From the NCBI RefSeq assembly GCF_001570965.1, contig NZ_BCSR01000009.1, forward strand, positions 1 to 64,000: DNA of 64,000 nt, given 5' to 3'. Position numbers and translations under genes: made by a program. Below are positions 19,044-28,104 of this stretch, in pieces. Each line of letters opens with the position of its first letter. Position 1 is the stretch's first letter. The DNA comes from Janibacter corallicola NBRC 107790. GTDB lineage: Bacteria; Actinomycetota; Actinomycetes; Actinomycetales; Dermatophilaceae. The notes beneath the pieces were generated by a model. The model was not told the DNA's origin. It searched no databases and worked only from the letters and a program-made list of their open reading frames with translations.

Positions 19044-21343
19044 TCACGAGTCGGAGGCGAGCAACCCCTGCTTCCGCGCGATCGCGCTCGCCTCACCTCG
19101 GGTCGCGGCAGCGAGCTTGGCGAGGATGTTCGAGACGTGCACGCTCACCGTCTTGCGCGAGATGAAGAGCAGGCTCGCGATCTGGCCGTTCGTCCGCCCG
19201 AGTGCCACGTGCTCGAGGACCTCCAGCTCCCGCGGGGTGAGCGCACCAGCCTCCGGGTCCGCTGTGCCCGTGCCCCTGTCGGCACGGCCCAGGACGTCCA
19301 GCAGCGCGAGCACCGGGCTCGCGCCCAGCTCGGTGGCGACCGCACGGGCCCGGCCGGCGATCTCCGCCGCCTCCCCGCGCCGGCCGACGAGAGTGAGCGC
19401 CTCCGCCAGTCGCGCCAGGGAGCGAGCCTCCTCAGGTCGGTTGGGGAGCGCGGCGAAGCCGGTCGCCGCCCGACGCCAGGCGTCGACGAGCGCTTCCGGG
19501 TCGGGGCCCTCGCCCACGGTTGCGGCCAGCCGCAGCCCCTCCGCCTCGTGCCGGTCGAGCCAGGCGCGGGACTCGGGCCCGATCCGCACGTCGTCGCGCG
19601 CCCCCAGCGCGGCCACGATCCGCGCGTACTCGTCGCAGCGGGACCGCGCGAGGGCCGTGTCACGCCCGTCCGCGACCAGGTCGGCCACCTGGCCGGTGAA
19701 GAGTGCCGCGAGTCGGATGACGGCCTGCGCCTCGGAGCCCCATCTGCGCTCGATGATCTCGATACCGCGGTCCACCAGATCCGTCAGCTCCTCGACCATC
19801 CCTGCCCGGCCGAGCAGGTCGATCTTCCCGCCGAGCGTGGCCACGACGAGGGCGCCCTCCAAGAAACCCCGCGGCGGGTGCGGCAGGTCAACGGGGGAGT
19901 CGAGCAACCGTTCCGCCTCCTCCCACAGCCCGATCTCGTACGCGGCCCGCCCCGCCTGGACACGGCACTCCATCCCGTACGGTCCCCACGGCCGCCGGCG
20001 CCGGTCGGCCACCTCGACACCCATGGCGTAGTACCCGTGGGCTGCCCGCACGTCCCCGCGATTGCGCTCGAGGGTTCCCAGCCGCAGCAGCGCAGGCAGC
20101 CGGAGGGAGCCGGGAGCCTCGGGGTCGGTGGCGGTCGCCAGCAGCTCCGTCCGGCTGTTGTCCCGGGTCGGCGCGCGAGAGCCGCCGGGCCTCGTGCAGC
20201 CGGCTCGCCGCGACGACCTCGGGCAGGTCGAGCTCCTCCGCCCGGGCGACGATCCGGTCGATGAGTGCGGTGCCCTCGTCCTCGAGCTCGAGGTTGACGA
20301 GGACGTCGAGGTGGCGCATGAGCACCGCGAAGTCCGCCGGCTCGTCCCAGCCGGGCAGCAGGGCCACCGCCCGATTCGACATCCCCAGGGGGTCCCCCCG
20401 GCACGTCGAGCACCGCGTGCCAGACCGCGGCCCGGCCATCACCGGCCGCCTTCGCCGCCCGTACGGCGGTCTCGAGATCACCGGTGGCGGCGGGCGTCGG
20501 GCAGCAGCTCCTGGGCGACGGTCTCCCCGATGAGAGGGTGACGGAAGCAGAACCCGCCGTGACCGGTCGGCTGCAGGATCTGGTGGTCGATCGCCTCCTG
20601 GAGGGCCTCGTCGAGGGCGTCCGGCGACAGCCCGGTCACCGTGGCGAGCACGTCCGGGTCCACGGACCGGCCGGCGAGAGATGCCGCGCGCACGAGGGCG
20701 CGTGCCGCCTCGCCGAGGCGGTCCAGCCGTAGTCGGAGCAGCCGGGCCAGGTCGTGCCCGACGAGCGAGCTGTCACCACCGGCGACGAGTTCCTCGGCGA
20801 AGAAGGGGTTGCCGTCCGCCTTCTCGACGATCTCGGTGACCTCGCGTGCGCCCGTGGGCGCCTGGTCGAGTTCGGTGACGAGGCGAGGCATGTGCGCCGA
20901 CCCGAGGGGTTCGAGGTCGATCCGGGTCACGAGTGGGAGGCGCGTCCAGACGGCCAGCACCTCCTGGAGCGGGTGGGTGCGGTGCAGGTCGTCCCTGCGG
21001 TAGGTCACCACGAGGGTCACGGGCGTCGGGAAGCCCCGGGTCAGCAGTGCGTGCACGGCCTCCGCGATGCGCCCGGGATCCGTGTCGAGACCATCGGGCG
21101 TGCCGCCGGGTTGTACCGCGGCGAGGGCGCGTGCCGGCGGATCGTCTCCTCCAGCGCCTCCGTGGACCGGGCGATCTCACCGACCACCTCGACGAAGGGG
21201 AGCCACGCCAGGGCGGTGCCGCCCGCACCGACGCAGTGACCGGCCACGACGAGACGGCCGGCGTCCTCGGCGGCCGCCGCCAGCTCGGAGTCTCGTCCCA
21301 CGAGCGGGCGGGAGCGCGGGGCCAGCGGCATGCCCTCCATCAT
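19044..21343 (-). pseudogene. LAL-type LuxR-family ATP-binding regulator, multiply broken
   Basis: From ATG 21343 the reading starts as MEGMPLAPRSRPLVGRDSELAAA and jumps straight to EDAGRLVVAGHCVGAGGTALAW, so the Walker A segment is deleted. The Walker B region is also missing between MVSTRIPG and AVHALLTRGF. The rest moves through different frames: LVVTYRRDD...FRHPLIGETVAQELL (about 21056-20478), SNRAVALLPGWDEP...ASRLHEARRL (about 20400-20180), then from about 20150 the TPR-like tail and the C-terminal LuxR helix-turn-helix ALTPRELEVLEHVALGRTNGQIASLLFISRKTV. Loss of both ATP-binding motifs plus at least two frameshifts argues for a true pseudogene. Confidence 0.8.
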
Positions 21344-21471
21344 CGCAGCGACAAGCGCTGCAGGAGGCTCGGACGACGGATCCGCTCCGGCTTCGGAGGG
21401 CCGACGTGGTCACGCTCGTAGCGGTAGGCGACCTCGGCGGAGACGATGTCGGGTGTGATCATCGGGTTCAT
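21340..21471 (-). CDS. 43-aa basic small protein, coupled to the LAL gene
   Basis: Reads MNPMITPDIVSAEVAYRYER and ends PSLLQRLSLR. It is preceded by AGGAG about 6 nt from ATG 21471, and its TGA overlaps the LAL start (ATGA), a typical translational coupling. Short proteins of the pattern IxPDIVxxExxYRxER occur widely in actinobacteria; the function is unknown to me. No signal peptide or membrane segment. Confidence 0.55.
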   Translation of the reverse strand: MNPMITPDIVSAEVAYRYERDHVGPPKPERIRRPSLLQRLSLR

Positions 21472-21578
21472 CGGGAACTCCTCTCGTGCTGGTGAGTCCC
21501 ACACTCCGTCGCTGAGGTAGGGCCGCGGATCGGTCAGGTGCCCTATTCAGGGGCTGGGATCCTCACTACGCTTGGTCG

Positions 21579-22028
21579 ATGGACCTGACCTCGACGCTCC
21601 CGCTGCCCCCGCTGATGACCGCGGCGGCGCTCGTCGCGCAACGTGTCCTCTCCAGCAGGTCCACACCGTCCCGGCCCACGAGCCTCCTCGGCGGGGTCAT
21701 CGGCGCCGCCGGAGTCGGCGCGATGGTGGCGGGGGTGGTCCAGTTCCGTTCCAGGGGAACGACGCTCGATCCGAGCAGGCCCGACGGCGCGTCCGTGCTC
21801 GTGACCCGCGGGATCTACCGGTACAGCCGCAACCCCATCTACCTCGGTGACGGGCTCGCCCTCCTCGGCTACGCCGCGCACCGGCGCAGCGTGATGGCGG
21901 CGATCCCCGCGGCGGCGTGGCTGGTCCTGATGGACGGGATCCAGATCCCCAAGGAGGAGGACGCGCTCGCGACGCGCTTCGGTTCGCGGTACGGCGACTA
22001 CTCCGCGGTGGTGCGGCGCTGGATCTGA
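21579..22028 (+). CDS. Isoprenylcysteine carboxyl methyltransferase-like membrane protein
   Basis: 149 aa with several hydrophobic segments and the ICMT/PEMT signature GIYRYSRNPIYLGDGLALLGYA, then PKEEDALATRFGSRYGDYSAVVRRWI (the Glu and RW of the SAM-binding end). Bacterial members are methyltransferase-like and of mostly unknown substrate. TACGCT 6 nt before ATG 21579 suggests a leaderless transcript. It converges with the gene ending at 22036. Confidence 0.8.
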   Translation: MDLTSTLPLPPLMTAAALVAQRVLSSRSTPSRPTSLLGGVIGAAGVGAMVAGVVQFRSRGTTLDPSRPDGASVLVTRGIYRYSRNPIYLGDGLALLGYAAHRRSVMAAIPAAAWLVLMDGIQIPKEEDALATRFGSRYGDYSAVVRRWI

Positions 22029-22035
22029 GCAGGGC

Positions 22036-22848
22036 TCAGGCCAGCGCCCGTCCGGAGGTGGCGGCAGTGGCCCGGTCGTGCAGCTCGACCAGTTCTGCCT
22101 GACGGCCCGTCGGCGGTGGTCCGGCGGCGGTGAGCAGCTCGCAGACCGCCGTGTCCCGTCCCGACGTCGCGTAGTGCTCCAGCCATGACCGGGCCGACTG
22201 CTCCTGCTCGGCGTCCCAGGGCCAGGCGACGGGGATGCGGGGCATCCCCACGCGGTGGGGCTTCGGCGTCAGTCGTGCCCGGTAGGTCTCGTGCTGCCCG
22301 CAGAGCCGCACGTACAGGTCGTCCGAGCCGAGGGCGACGAGGGCCTCCAGGTCCGGGGTCCCGGCCGGGGCGCCGGTGACGAGGACGCGCAGGCCGGCCG
22401 CGGTGCGGTAGGTCCGCACTCCCCGGTCCGGGTGTGCCGCCGCCCAAGCATCGATCCGCTGGCGGGCGGCGGTGCCCGGGTCCTCCTCCCTTCGCCGGAA
22501 GAGGCCACGACGTCGCGGGCGCGGCAGGTCGACGTCGGCGATCAGCAGGGTGTCGGTGTTGAGGACCTGTGCTCCCATCCGGTTCCGGGTCACGGCTGCG
22601 ACCAGCCCACCGGAGTCGTCACGGACCTCGTGCAGCACCTCCTCGCGAAGGGGGGAGCGCGGGTAGTAGTCGAACCCCGATCCGCCGCGGGTCAGCTGCT
22701 CGACGGCCGCGGACAGCCGGTACCGGGCGCGGGTCGCCGCGTCGGCGGGGGAGTCGAGGGACCACCCCCAGACGCGCAGCGGGAAGCGCCTCCCTTCGTG
22801 CTCCACCTGCTCGCTCGCGGGCTGCCAGTGCCTGGGGATCTCACGCAT
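22036..22848 (-). CDS. Conserved protein of unknown function, linked to transglutaminase gene
   Basis: 270 aa. I do not recognise a named domain. Visible features are TDTLLIADVDLPRPRRRG, VRTYRTAAGLRVLVTGAP, DDLYVRLCGQHETYRARLTPKPHR and a WPWDAEQE segment. The DxD-like IADVD followed by a YRTxxGLRVLVT strand resembles small phosphotransfer or primase-like folds only loosely; I make no assignment. Its start overlaps the transglutaminase stop by 8 nt, so the two are made together. Confidence 0.6.
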   Translation of the reverse strand: MREIPRHWQPASEQVEHEGRRFPLRVWGWSLDSPADAATRARYRLSAAVEQLTRGGSGFDYYPRSPLREEVLHEVRDDSGGLVAAVTRNRMGAQVLNTDTLLIADVDLPRPRRRGLFRRREEDPGTAARQRIDAWAAAHPDRGVRTYRTAAGLRVLVTGAPAGTPDLEALVALGSDDLYVRLCGQHETYRARLTPKPHRVGMPRIPVAWPWDAEQEQSARSWLEHYATSGRDTAVCELLTAAGPPPTGRQAELVELHDRATAATSGRALA

Positions 22849-23719
22849 CGGTGCCCTCCGGGACACGGGTGAGGGTGCTCTCGAAGGAGAAGTCCACCTC
22901 GACCGGGTCGGTCGCGCCGCTGACCGGGGCCGCGGCCTCGGGTCTCGGGGCGCAGGACAGCGGGATGTGTCCCTCCCCGCAGAGCAGCCCGGAGGTCGCG
23001 TCCAGTCCGACCCAGCCGGCTCCGGGCAGGTAGGTCTCGGCCCAGGCGTGCAGGTCGGTGACGTCCTCGCGCCCCTCCTCCGCCAGCTGCACGAGGTACC
23101 CGGAGGCGAAACGGGCGGCGAGGCCCAGCCGCCGCAACAGCGAGACGAGCAGCCAGGCGCTGTCCCGGCAGGAGCCGATGCCCTCGGCGAGGGTCTGCGA
23201 AGGGGGTTGCACCCCCGGCTCCATCCGCGTCCGGTGGTCGACGTCGGCCCGCACGGCACGGTTGAGTTCGACGAGGAAGTCGATGATCGGAGTCCCGGGC
23301 CGCGGTCGCCGGCGCTCGAGCCAGTCGGTGACCAGGTCCGCGTCCGGCCCGTCATCGACCGGCGTCAGGTATGGCCCGAGGTCGCCCCGGAGTGGTTCCG
23401 GCCAGGTGAAGGGGACGGTGCTCGCCCAGTCCTCGACGACGAAGTCGAAGGGGTTGACCGGCGTCAGGTCCGTGACGAGGTCGACCGTGAGCTCCAGGTG
23501 GTCGCTCGGCCCGGGGAAGAAGAGTCGGGCCGCCCAGCCCCCGAAGGGGTCCTGGTGCCACGTGATGTGGTGCTCGCCCGGGTCGACGGTCAGCGAGTAC
23601 CCGGAGATCGTGGCGGGGGTGTGCGGCGCCGGGCGCAGCCGGATCGTGTGCGGGTAGATGGTCACCGGGCGGGCGAAGCGGTACGTCGTGCGGTGCCGGA
23701 GGGCGACCCGGCGGCTCAC
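22841..23719 (-). CDS. Transglutaminase-like cysteine protease family protein
   Basis: 292 aa. The N-terminal Bact_transglu_N beta domain (VALRHRTTYRFARPVTIYPHTIRLRPAP, then WHQDPFGGWAARLFFPG) is followed by the catalytic core: Cys in GIGSCRDSAWLLVSLLRRLGLAARFASGYL, His in DLHAWAETYLPGAGWVGLDATSGLL with the Asp after it. Triad complete. These proteins act as peptidases or amide-bond enzymes; the substrate is unknown. GTG 23719 overlaps the preceding stop (GTGA). Confidence 0.88.
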   Translation of the reverse strand: MSRRVALRHRTTYRFARPVTIYPHTIRLRPAPHTPATISGYSLTVDPGEHHITWHQDPFGGWAARLFFPGPSDHLELTVDLVTDLTPVNPFDFVVEDWASTVPFTWPEPLRGDLGPYLTPVDDGPDADLVTDWLERRRPRPGTPIIDFLVELNRAVRADVDHRTRMEPGVQPPSQTLAEGIGSCRDSAWLLVSLLRRLGLAARFASGYLVQLAEEGREDVTDLHAWAETYLPGAGWVGLDATSGLLCGEGHIPLSCAPRPEAAAPVSGATDPVEVDFSFESTLTRVPEGTDA

Positions 23720-24375
23720 TCCTCGTCCACCGAGGACTGCCAGGTGCACACGCAGGCCTCGTTCCCGTCCGCGTCGGCGAGCACCCACCAGGCGGGCGCG
23801 AAGGCGTCGGTCACCAGCGTGCCGCCGGCGTCGATCACGTCCTGCACGCGCGCCTCCGCGACGTCGTGCGGGACGTAGACGTCGAGGTGCACGCGGCCCC
23901 GCCCCTCGCGGTGCTCGCTCTCCTGGAACCAGATCTCCGGCAGCTGGCCGTCGGGGCTGGGGAGGTCCTCCCCCTTCGCCTCGTGGCCGGTCAGGGCCGC
24001 CCAGAAGGGGCGGATCCGCGCGGCGTCCGCGGTGTCGATCCCGACGGTCATGGCGGTCGGCACCTCCGGCGCCATCGTCGCCCCGGCGTCGTAGGCGATC
24101 CGGCTGATCTCCCCGGCGAGCTCGATGTCGCGCGAGGTCAGGCCCCCGACGTCGTGGCTGACCAGCCCGAGCCCGACCCAGTTGTAGCGCAGGTCGATGT
24201 CCGGGTGGTGGTTCGCCTCGTCGGCCGCCGCGGCGATCTCGGTGACGACCGCCAGCGCCGCCTCGAAGTCGGCGACCTTCACCCGGGTGCGAAGCATGCC
24301 GCTCACCTCGCGCCAGTCGCGGGGAGCCTGGGCGTGGACCTCGTCGCTGGTCAGGACCTGCTTGTGGTTGCTCAT
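23716..24375 (-). CDS. Pterin-4a-carbinolamine dehydratase fused to a VOC/glyoxalase-like domain
   Basis: 219 aa. Residues about 5-100 are a 4a-hydroxytetrahydrobiopterin dehydratase domain with the motif ANHHPDIDLRYNWVGLGLVSHDVGGLTSRDIELA. Residues about 110-219 are a glyoxalase-like domain (IRPFWAALTG, LPEIWFQESEH, RVHLDVYVPHD, VLADADGNEACVC). This fusion recurs in actinobacteria; no pterin hydroxylase lies nearby. ATG 24375 has TAGCGT 7 nt upstream (leaderless), divergent from the HAD-acyltransferase gene. Confidence 0.85.
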   Translation of the reverse strand: MSNHKQVLTSDEVHAQAPRDWREVSGMLRTRVKVADFEAALAVVTEIAAAADEANHHPDIDLRYNWVGLGLVSHDVGGLTSRDIELAGEISRIAYDAGATMAPEVPTAMTVGIDTADAARIRPFWAALTGHEAKGEDLPSPDGQLPEIWFQESEHREGRGRVHLDVYVPHDVAEARVQDVIDAGGTLVTDAFAPAWWVLADADGNEACVCTWQSSVDEE

Positions 24376-24437
24376 GTGATCCACGCTATTCCCCTCGGAC
24401 CCTCGCCCCAAGGGGTCGGGCTGGGTAACCTCCGAGC

Positions 24438-25874
24438 ATGACGGGCGCGGCATTCTTCGACCTGGACCGGACACTGGTGCCTAGGGCCAGCGGGCCGGCA
24501 CTCTCCGCAGCGATGCGGGAGACCGGCCTGCTCTCGGCGCGGATGCCGGGCGAGGCCCTCGTCTTCGGGTACTTCAACCTGCTCGGCGAGTCGATCGGGT
24601 CGATCGCGCTCGCCCGCCAGGCCGTGCTGCTCGCCAAGGGCAGGCCCGCCGATGCCTTCGACGAGGCCGCCGAGCTGGCCGCGGACGTGCTCGAGCCGAT
24701 GGTCGGGCCCTTCGCCAAGGTCCTCATCGAGGAGCACCAGGCCGCCGGGCGCCCCGTCGTCCTCGCGACCACCACCCCCGAGCACCTCGTCCGCCCGCTC
24801 GCGGAGCGGCTGGGAATGGACGACGTCGTCGCCACCCGGTACGAGGTCGGGGAGGAGGGCACCTTCACCGGGCGGACCGACGGGCACTTCGTGTGGTCGA
24901 TGGGCAAGATCGCGGCCGTGCGGGAGTGGGCGGAGCAGGAGGGGATCGACCTGTGGGAGTCCTTCGCCTACTCCGACTCGGTCTACGACGCCCCGCTGCT
25001 GAAGGCCGTCGGGAACCCCGGTGCCGTCAATCCGGACCCGCGCCTCACGGCGCTCGCGATGGCGGCCCGGTGGCCGGTGCTGCACTTCGACGCCTCGCCG
25101 GGGGTCTTCAAGATCCCGGTGCTCGGGATGGAGCTGCAGCGGGTGGTCACGCTGCTCGCGCGGCCGGAGGTCTTCCCGTACGCCCGCTTCACCGTCGAGG
25201 GCGCCGAGAACGTCCCCACCGACGGGCCGGCCATCCTCGTCGGAAACCACCGCTCGTACTTCGACGTCGCCGCGATGGCGGTGGCGATGGGGCGCACGAG
25301 CCGGACCGCGCGCTTCCTCGGGAAGAAGGAGCTCTTCGACGTCCCCGGGATGGGGCAGCTCTTCCGTGCCGGCGGCGGGATCAGCGTCGACCGGTGGGGC
25401 GCGGACCCGGACGGTCCGGACGCCTTCGCCTCCGCGAGGCGGTCGCTCTCCGGCGGCGAGCTCGTCGCGATGATGCCGGAGGGCACCATCCCGCGGGGCA
25501 TCAAGTTCTTCGAGCCGGGCATGGAGGGGTTCAACGGTGCCGCCCGGCTGGCCCACGTGAGCAAGGTGCCGGTCATCCCCTTCGGCATCAGCGGGACCGA
25601 GCACGTGTGGCCGCGCTCGGAGCGGCTCCCGCGGATGACCAACCTGCTCTCCCCGCCTCGGGTCACGGTGACCTTCGGCGAGCCGGTGGACCTGAAGTAC
25701 CGGTCGGTGCCGCGGGACATGGAGCGCATCCTCGATGCGATCCAGGACCTGCTGCCGGAGCACGTGCGTGAGCCCGAGCGGCCGACCCTCGCCGACCTCG
25801 CGCTGAGCTATCCCGACGGAGTCGTGCCGGAGGAGGACCGGTGGTTCGCGGTGGACGGGGAGGACGAGTCCTGA
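24438..25874 (+). CDS. HAD-IB hydrolase fused to lysophospholipid (PlsC) acyltransferase
   Basis: 478 aa bifunctional protein. The N-terminal HAD domain has motif I FFDLDRTLV, VLATTTPEHLVRPLA and YSDSVYDAPLL. The C-terminal PlsC domain has GNHRSYFDVAAM (HX4D) and MPEGTIPRG. Such fusions are thought to make phosphatidate and then release or remodel the head group. ATG 24438 has TAACCT 6 nt upstream (leaderless). The acyl-CoA synthetase gene follows after one base, consistent with a lipid-synthesis pair. Confidence 0.9.
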   Translation: MTGAAFFDLDRTLVPRASGPALSAAMRETGLLSARMPGEALVFGYFNLLGESIGSIALARQAVLLAKGRPADAFDEAAELAADVLEPMVGPFAKVLIEEHQAAGRPVVLATTTPEHLVRPLAERLGMDDVVATRYEVGEEGTFTGRTDGHFVWSMGKIAAVREWAEQEGIDLWESFAYSDSVYDAPLLKAVGNPGAVNPDPRLTALAMAARWPVLHFDASPGVFKIPVLGMELQRVVTLLARPEVFPYARFTVEGAENVPTDGPAILVGNHRSYFDVAAMAVAMGRTSRTARFLGKKELFDVPGMGQLFRAGGGISVDRWGADPDGPDAFASARRSLSGGELVAMMPEGTIPRGIKFFEPGMEGFNGAARLAHVSKVPVIPFGISGTEHVWPRSERLPRMTNLLSPPRVTVTFGEPVDLKYRSVPRDMERILDAIQDLLPEHVREPERPTLADLALSYPDGVVPEEDRWFAVDGEDES

Positions 25875-25875
25875 C

Positions 25876-27282
25876 GTGGCGGACCACCCCCTGCTGACCG
25901 GACTGCTGGACGGCCCGGACCTCGAGGACGCGGTGGTGCTCGGCGACGAGACCCTCGCCACCGACGCGGTGCGAAGGGCGGCGTTCGCCTTCGCGACCAT
26001 CCTCCCCGACGAGGGGCCGGTCGCCGTCCACGCCGTACCTCGCCCCGAGACCGTGGTCGCCGTGCTCGGCTGCCTGCTCGCCGGGGTGCCGGCGGTGCCG
26101 GTGCCGCCGGACGCCGGGCCGGGGGAGGTGCGCCACGTGCTGCGTGACTCCGGCGCCACCGCGTGGGTGGGGCAGCGCCCGGACTGGGTGGGGCTGCCGG
26201 TCCTGCCCGTGCAGCTCGATGGGGCCGGTGGCGGGACCGTGGCGCCGCCTCGGGCGGACGCGACCGGCCTGATCCTCTACACCTCCGGCACCACCGGCGC
26301 GCCGAAGGGGGTCGAGCTCTCCCAGGGGGCGATCGCCGCCGGTCTGGACGGGCTCGCCGAGGCGTGGCAGTGGAGCCCCGAGGACACGCTGGTGCACGGC
26401 CTGCCGCTCTTCCACACCCACGGGCTGGTCCTCGGGGTGCTGGGTCCGCTGCGGAACGGAGCACGGTTGCGGCACACCGGCTCCCCGAAGCCGGAACGGT
26501 ACGCGGCGACGCCGGGGAGCATGTACTTCGGGGTGCCGACGGTCTGGTCGCGCGTGGCCCGGGACGTCGAGTCCGCGCGGGAGCTGCGCCGCGCCCGGCT
26601 CCTCGTGTCCGGCAGCGCGCCGCTGCCGGCACCGGTCTTCGACGCCGTCCGTGAGCTGACCGGACTGGCGCCGATCGAGCGCTACGGGATGACCGAGACC
26701 ATGATCACGCTGAGCGCCCGGGCTGACGGCGAGCGCCGCCCGGGGTGGGTGGGGCTGCCGGTCGATGGCGCGCAGACCCGCATCCGCGACGAGTCCGGAG
26801 GCGCGGTACCGGCCGACGGGGAGTCGATGGGGCGCCTCGAGGTGCGCGGCCCGATGCTCTTCTCCGGGTACCTCGGGCGACCGCGGACGAGCGCGGACTC
26901 GTTCACCTCGGACGGGTGGTTCGTCACCGGCGACCTCGCGGCGCGTGATGCGCAGGGCTTCCACCGGATCGTCGGGCGGGAGTCGGTCGACCTCATCAAG
27001 TCCGGCGGCTACCGCCTCGGCGCCGGCGAGGTCGAGACCTCGCTGCTGGCCCGCCCCGAGGTCGCCGAGGTGGCCGTCGTCGGGGAGTCGGACCCCGACC
27101 TGGGGCAACGGGTCGTGGCCTGGGTCGTGCCCGACGGCCCGGGTGGCGACGCGGTGGCCGAGCGGCTCGTCGCGCACGTCGCCGAGGAGCTGTCGTGGCA
27201 CAAGCGCCCGCGTGAGGTGCGTTTCGTGGAGTCCCTGCCGCGCAATGCGATGGGGAAGGTGCAGAAGAAGCAGCTGGGGTAG
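25876..27282 (+). CDS. AMP-dependent acyl-CoA synthetase
   Basis: 468 aa, compact member of the ANL superfamily. The P-loop motif is LILYTSGTTGAPKGVELS, A5 is RYGMTETMITLS, A7/A8 is GWFVTGDLAARDAQGFHRIVGRESVDLIKSGGYRLG, and the C-terminal Lys is in LPRNAMGKVQKKQL. It activates a carboxylic acid to its CoA ester, most like malonyl- or medium-chain acyl-CoA synthetases. The GTG start lies 1 nt after the HAD-acyltransferase stop. Confidence 0.88.
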   Translation: MADHPLLTGLLDGPDLEDAVVLGDETLATDAVRRAAFAFATILPDEGPVAVHAVPRPETVVAVLGCLLAGVPAVPVPPDAGPGEVRHVLRDSGATAWVGQRPDWVGLPVLPVQLDGAGGGTVAPPRADATGLILYTSGTTGAPKGVELSQGAIAAGLDGLAEAWQWSPEDTLVHGLPLFHTHGLVLGVLGPLRNGARLRHTGSPKPERYAATPGSMYFGVPTVWSRVARDVESARELRRARLLVSGSAPLPAPVFDAVRELTGLAPIERYGMTETMITLSARADGERRPGWVGLPVDGAQTRIRDESGGAVPADGESMGRLEVRGPMLFSGYLGRPRTSADSFTSDGWFVTGDLAARDAQGFHRIVGRESVDLIKSGGYRLGAGEVETSLLARPEVAEVAVVGESDPDLGQRVVAWVVPDGPGGDAVAERLVAHVAEELSWHKRPREVRFVESLPRNAMGKVQKKQLG

Positions 27283-27292
27283 CCGAAGGCTC

Positions 27293-27337
27293 TTGACAGC
27301 AAAGGTCCTACCTCTGCTACTTTTCAGAGGTAGGACC
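27293..27337 (+). promoter_or_regulatory. Promoter with 13-bp inverted-repeat operator for the GntR gene
   Basis: TTGACA at 27293-27298 is followed by a TACTTT -10 candidate at 27318-27323. Perfect arms GGTCCTACCTCTG (27304-27316) and CAGAGGTAGGACC (27325-27337) enclose an 8-bp spacer that contains the -10. A repressor bound here would occlude the promoter; the GntR protein encoded 21 bp downstream is the obvious binder. It is the control point for the nic genes. Confidence 0.7.
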
Positions 27338-27358
27338 ACTGGAGCAAGGGAGGCGAGC

Positions 27359-28069
27359 ATGCAGACCAACGGCACCACGCCGTCGTTCACTGCGGTGAAG
27401 TCTGAGCGCGCCTACCGTCAGGTGGTCGGGCAGTTCCAGGCGCAGCTGCGGGCAGGCAACCTCCAGCCGGGGGACAAGCTGCCTCCCGAGCGGGAGATGG
27501 CCCTGCAGTTCGGCGTCGGTCGCAACTCGATCCGGGAGGCGCTGCGGGAGCTCCACCTCCTCGGCCTCGTCGACAGCCGGCACGGCGAGGGGACGTTCGT
27601 CGCGGCGCCGAGTCCGGAGACCATCGCCATGCCCTTCCGTGCCGTCATCGAGCTCTCCAGCACGGCCTCGGACTCCGTCATGGAGTTTCGTCGCACCGTC
27701 GAGCCGGGGGTCGCCGCCCTGGCGGCCAAGAACCTCACGGACGAGGGGGCGGAGCTCCTCCGCGCGGCGCTCGTCGACTTCGAGGAGGCGGTCCGGGAGC
27801 ACCGTCCCGACGTGGAGAGCGTCGACGCGCGCTTCCACCTCATGACCGGGCGCGTGACGGGCAATCCCACGGTCATCGGTGTGCACTCGGCGCTGTACTC
27901 GCTGATGAAGGACTTCCGCAGTCACCTCGACCGCTCCAGCTACGAGCCCACGGACCGTGTCGTGGCCGGTCACCGCAGGATCTTCGACGCCATCGTCGCG
28001 CGTGACGAGCGCCTGGCCGCCAATGCCATGCGGGACCACCTCGACGACGTCACCGACGCCATCAACTAG
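27359..28069 (+). CDS. GntR/FadR-family transcriptional regulator of the nic cluster
   Basis: 236 aa. An N-terminal winged helix (PGDKLPPEREMALQFGVGRNSIREALRELHLLGLVDSRHGEGTFV, residues about 38-82) is followed by a C-terminal FCD ligand/metal domain with DARFHLMTG and VVAGHRRIFDAIV supplying the Asp/His ligands. FadR-group regulators usually repress until a pathway acid binds. It is the first gene of a run leading into nicF. ATG 27359 follows GGGAGGCG. Confidence 0.9.
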   Translation: MQTNGTTPSFTAVKSERAYRQVVGQFQAQLRAGNLQPGDKLPPEREMALQFGVGRNSIREALRELHLLGLVDSRHGEGTFVAAPSPETIAMPFRAVIELSSTASDSVMEFRRTVEPGVAALAAKNLTDEGAELLRAALVDFEEAVREHRPDVESVDARFHLMTGRVTGNPTVIGVHSALYSLMKDFRSHLDRSSYEPTDRVVAGHRRIFDAIVARDERLAANAMRDHLDDVTDAIN

Positions 28070-28104
28070 ACGATCCCCCACCCAGTCAGAGCAAGGAGGC
28101 TCTC

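Noticed and set aside
18051-20264. 737-codon plus-strand open frame
   Set aside because: Antisense to the DUF222-HNH gene and the LAL relic, with no recognisable domain; a typical high-GC shadow.
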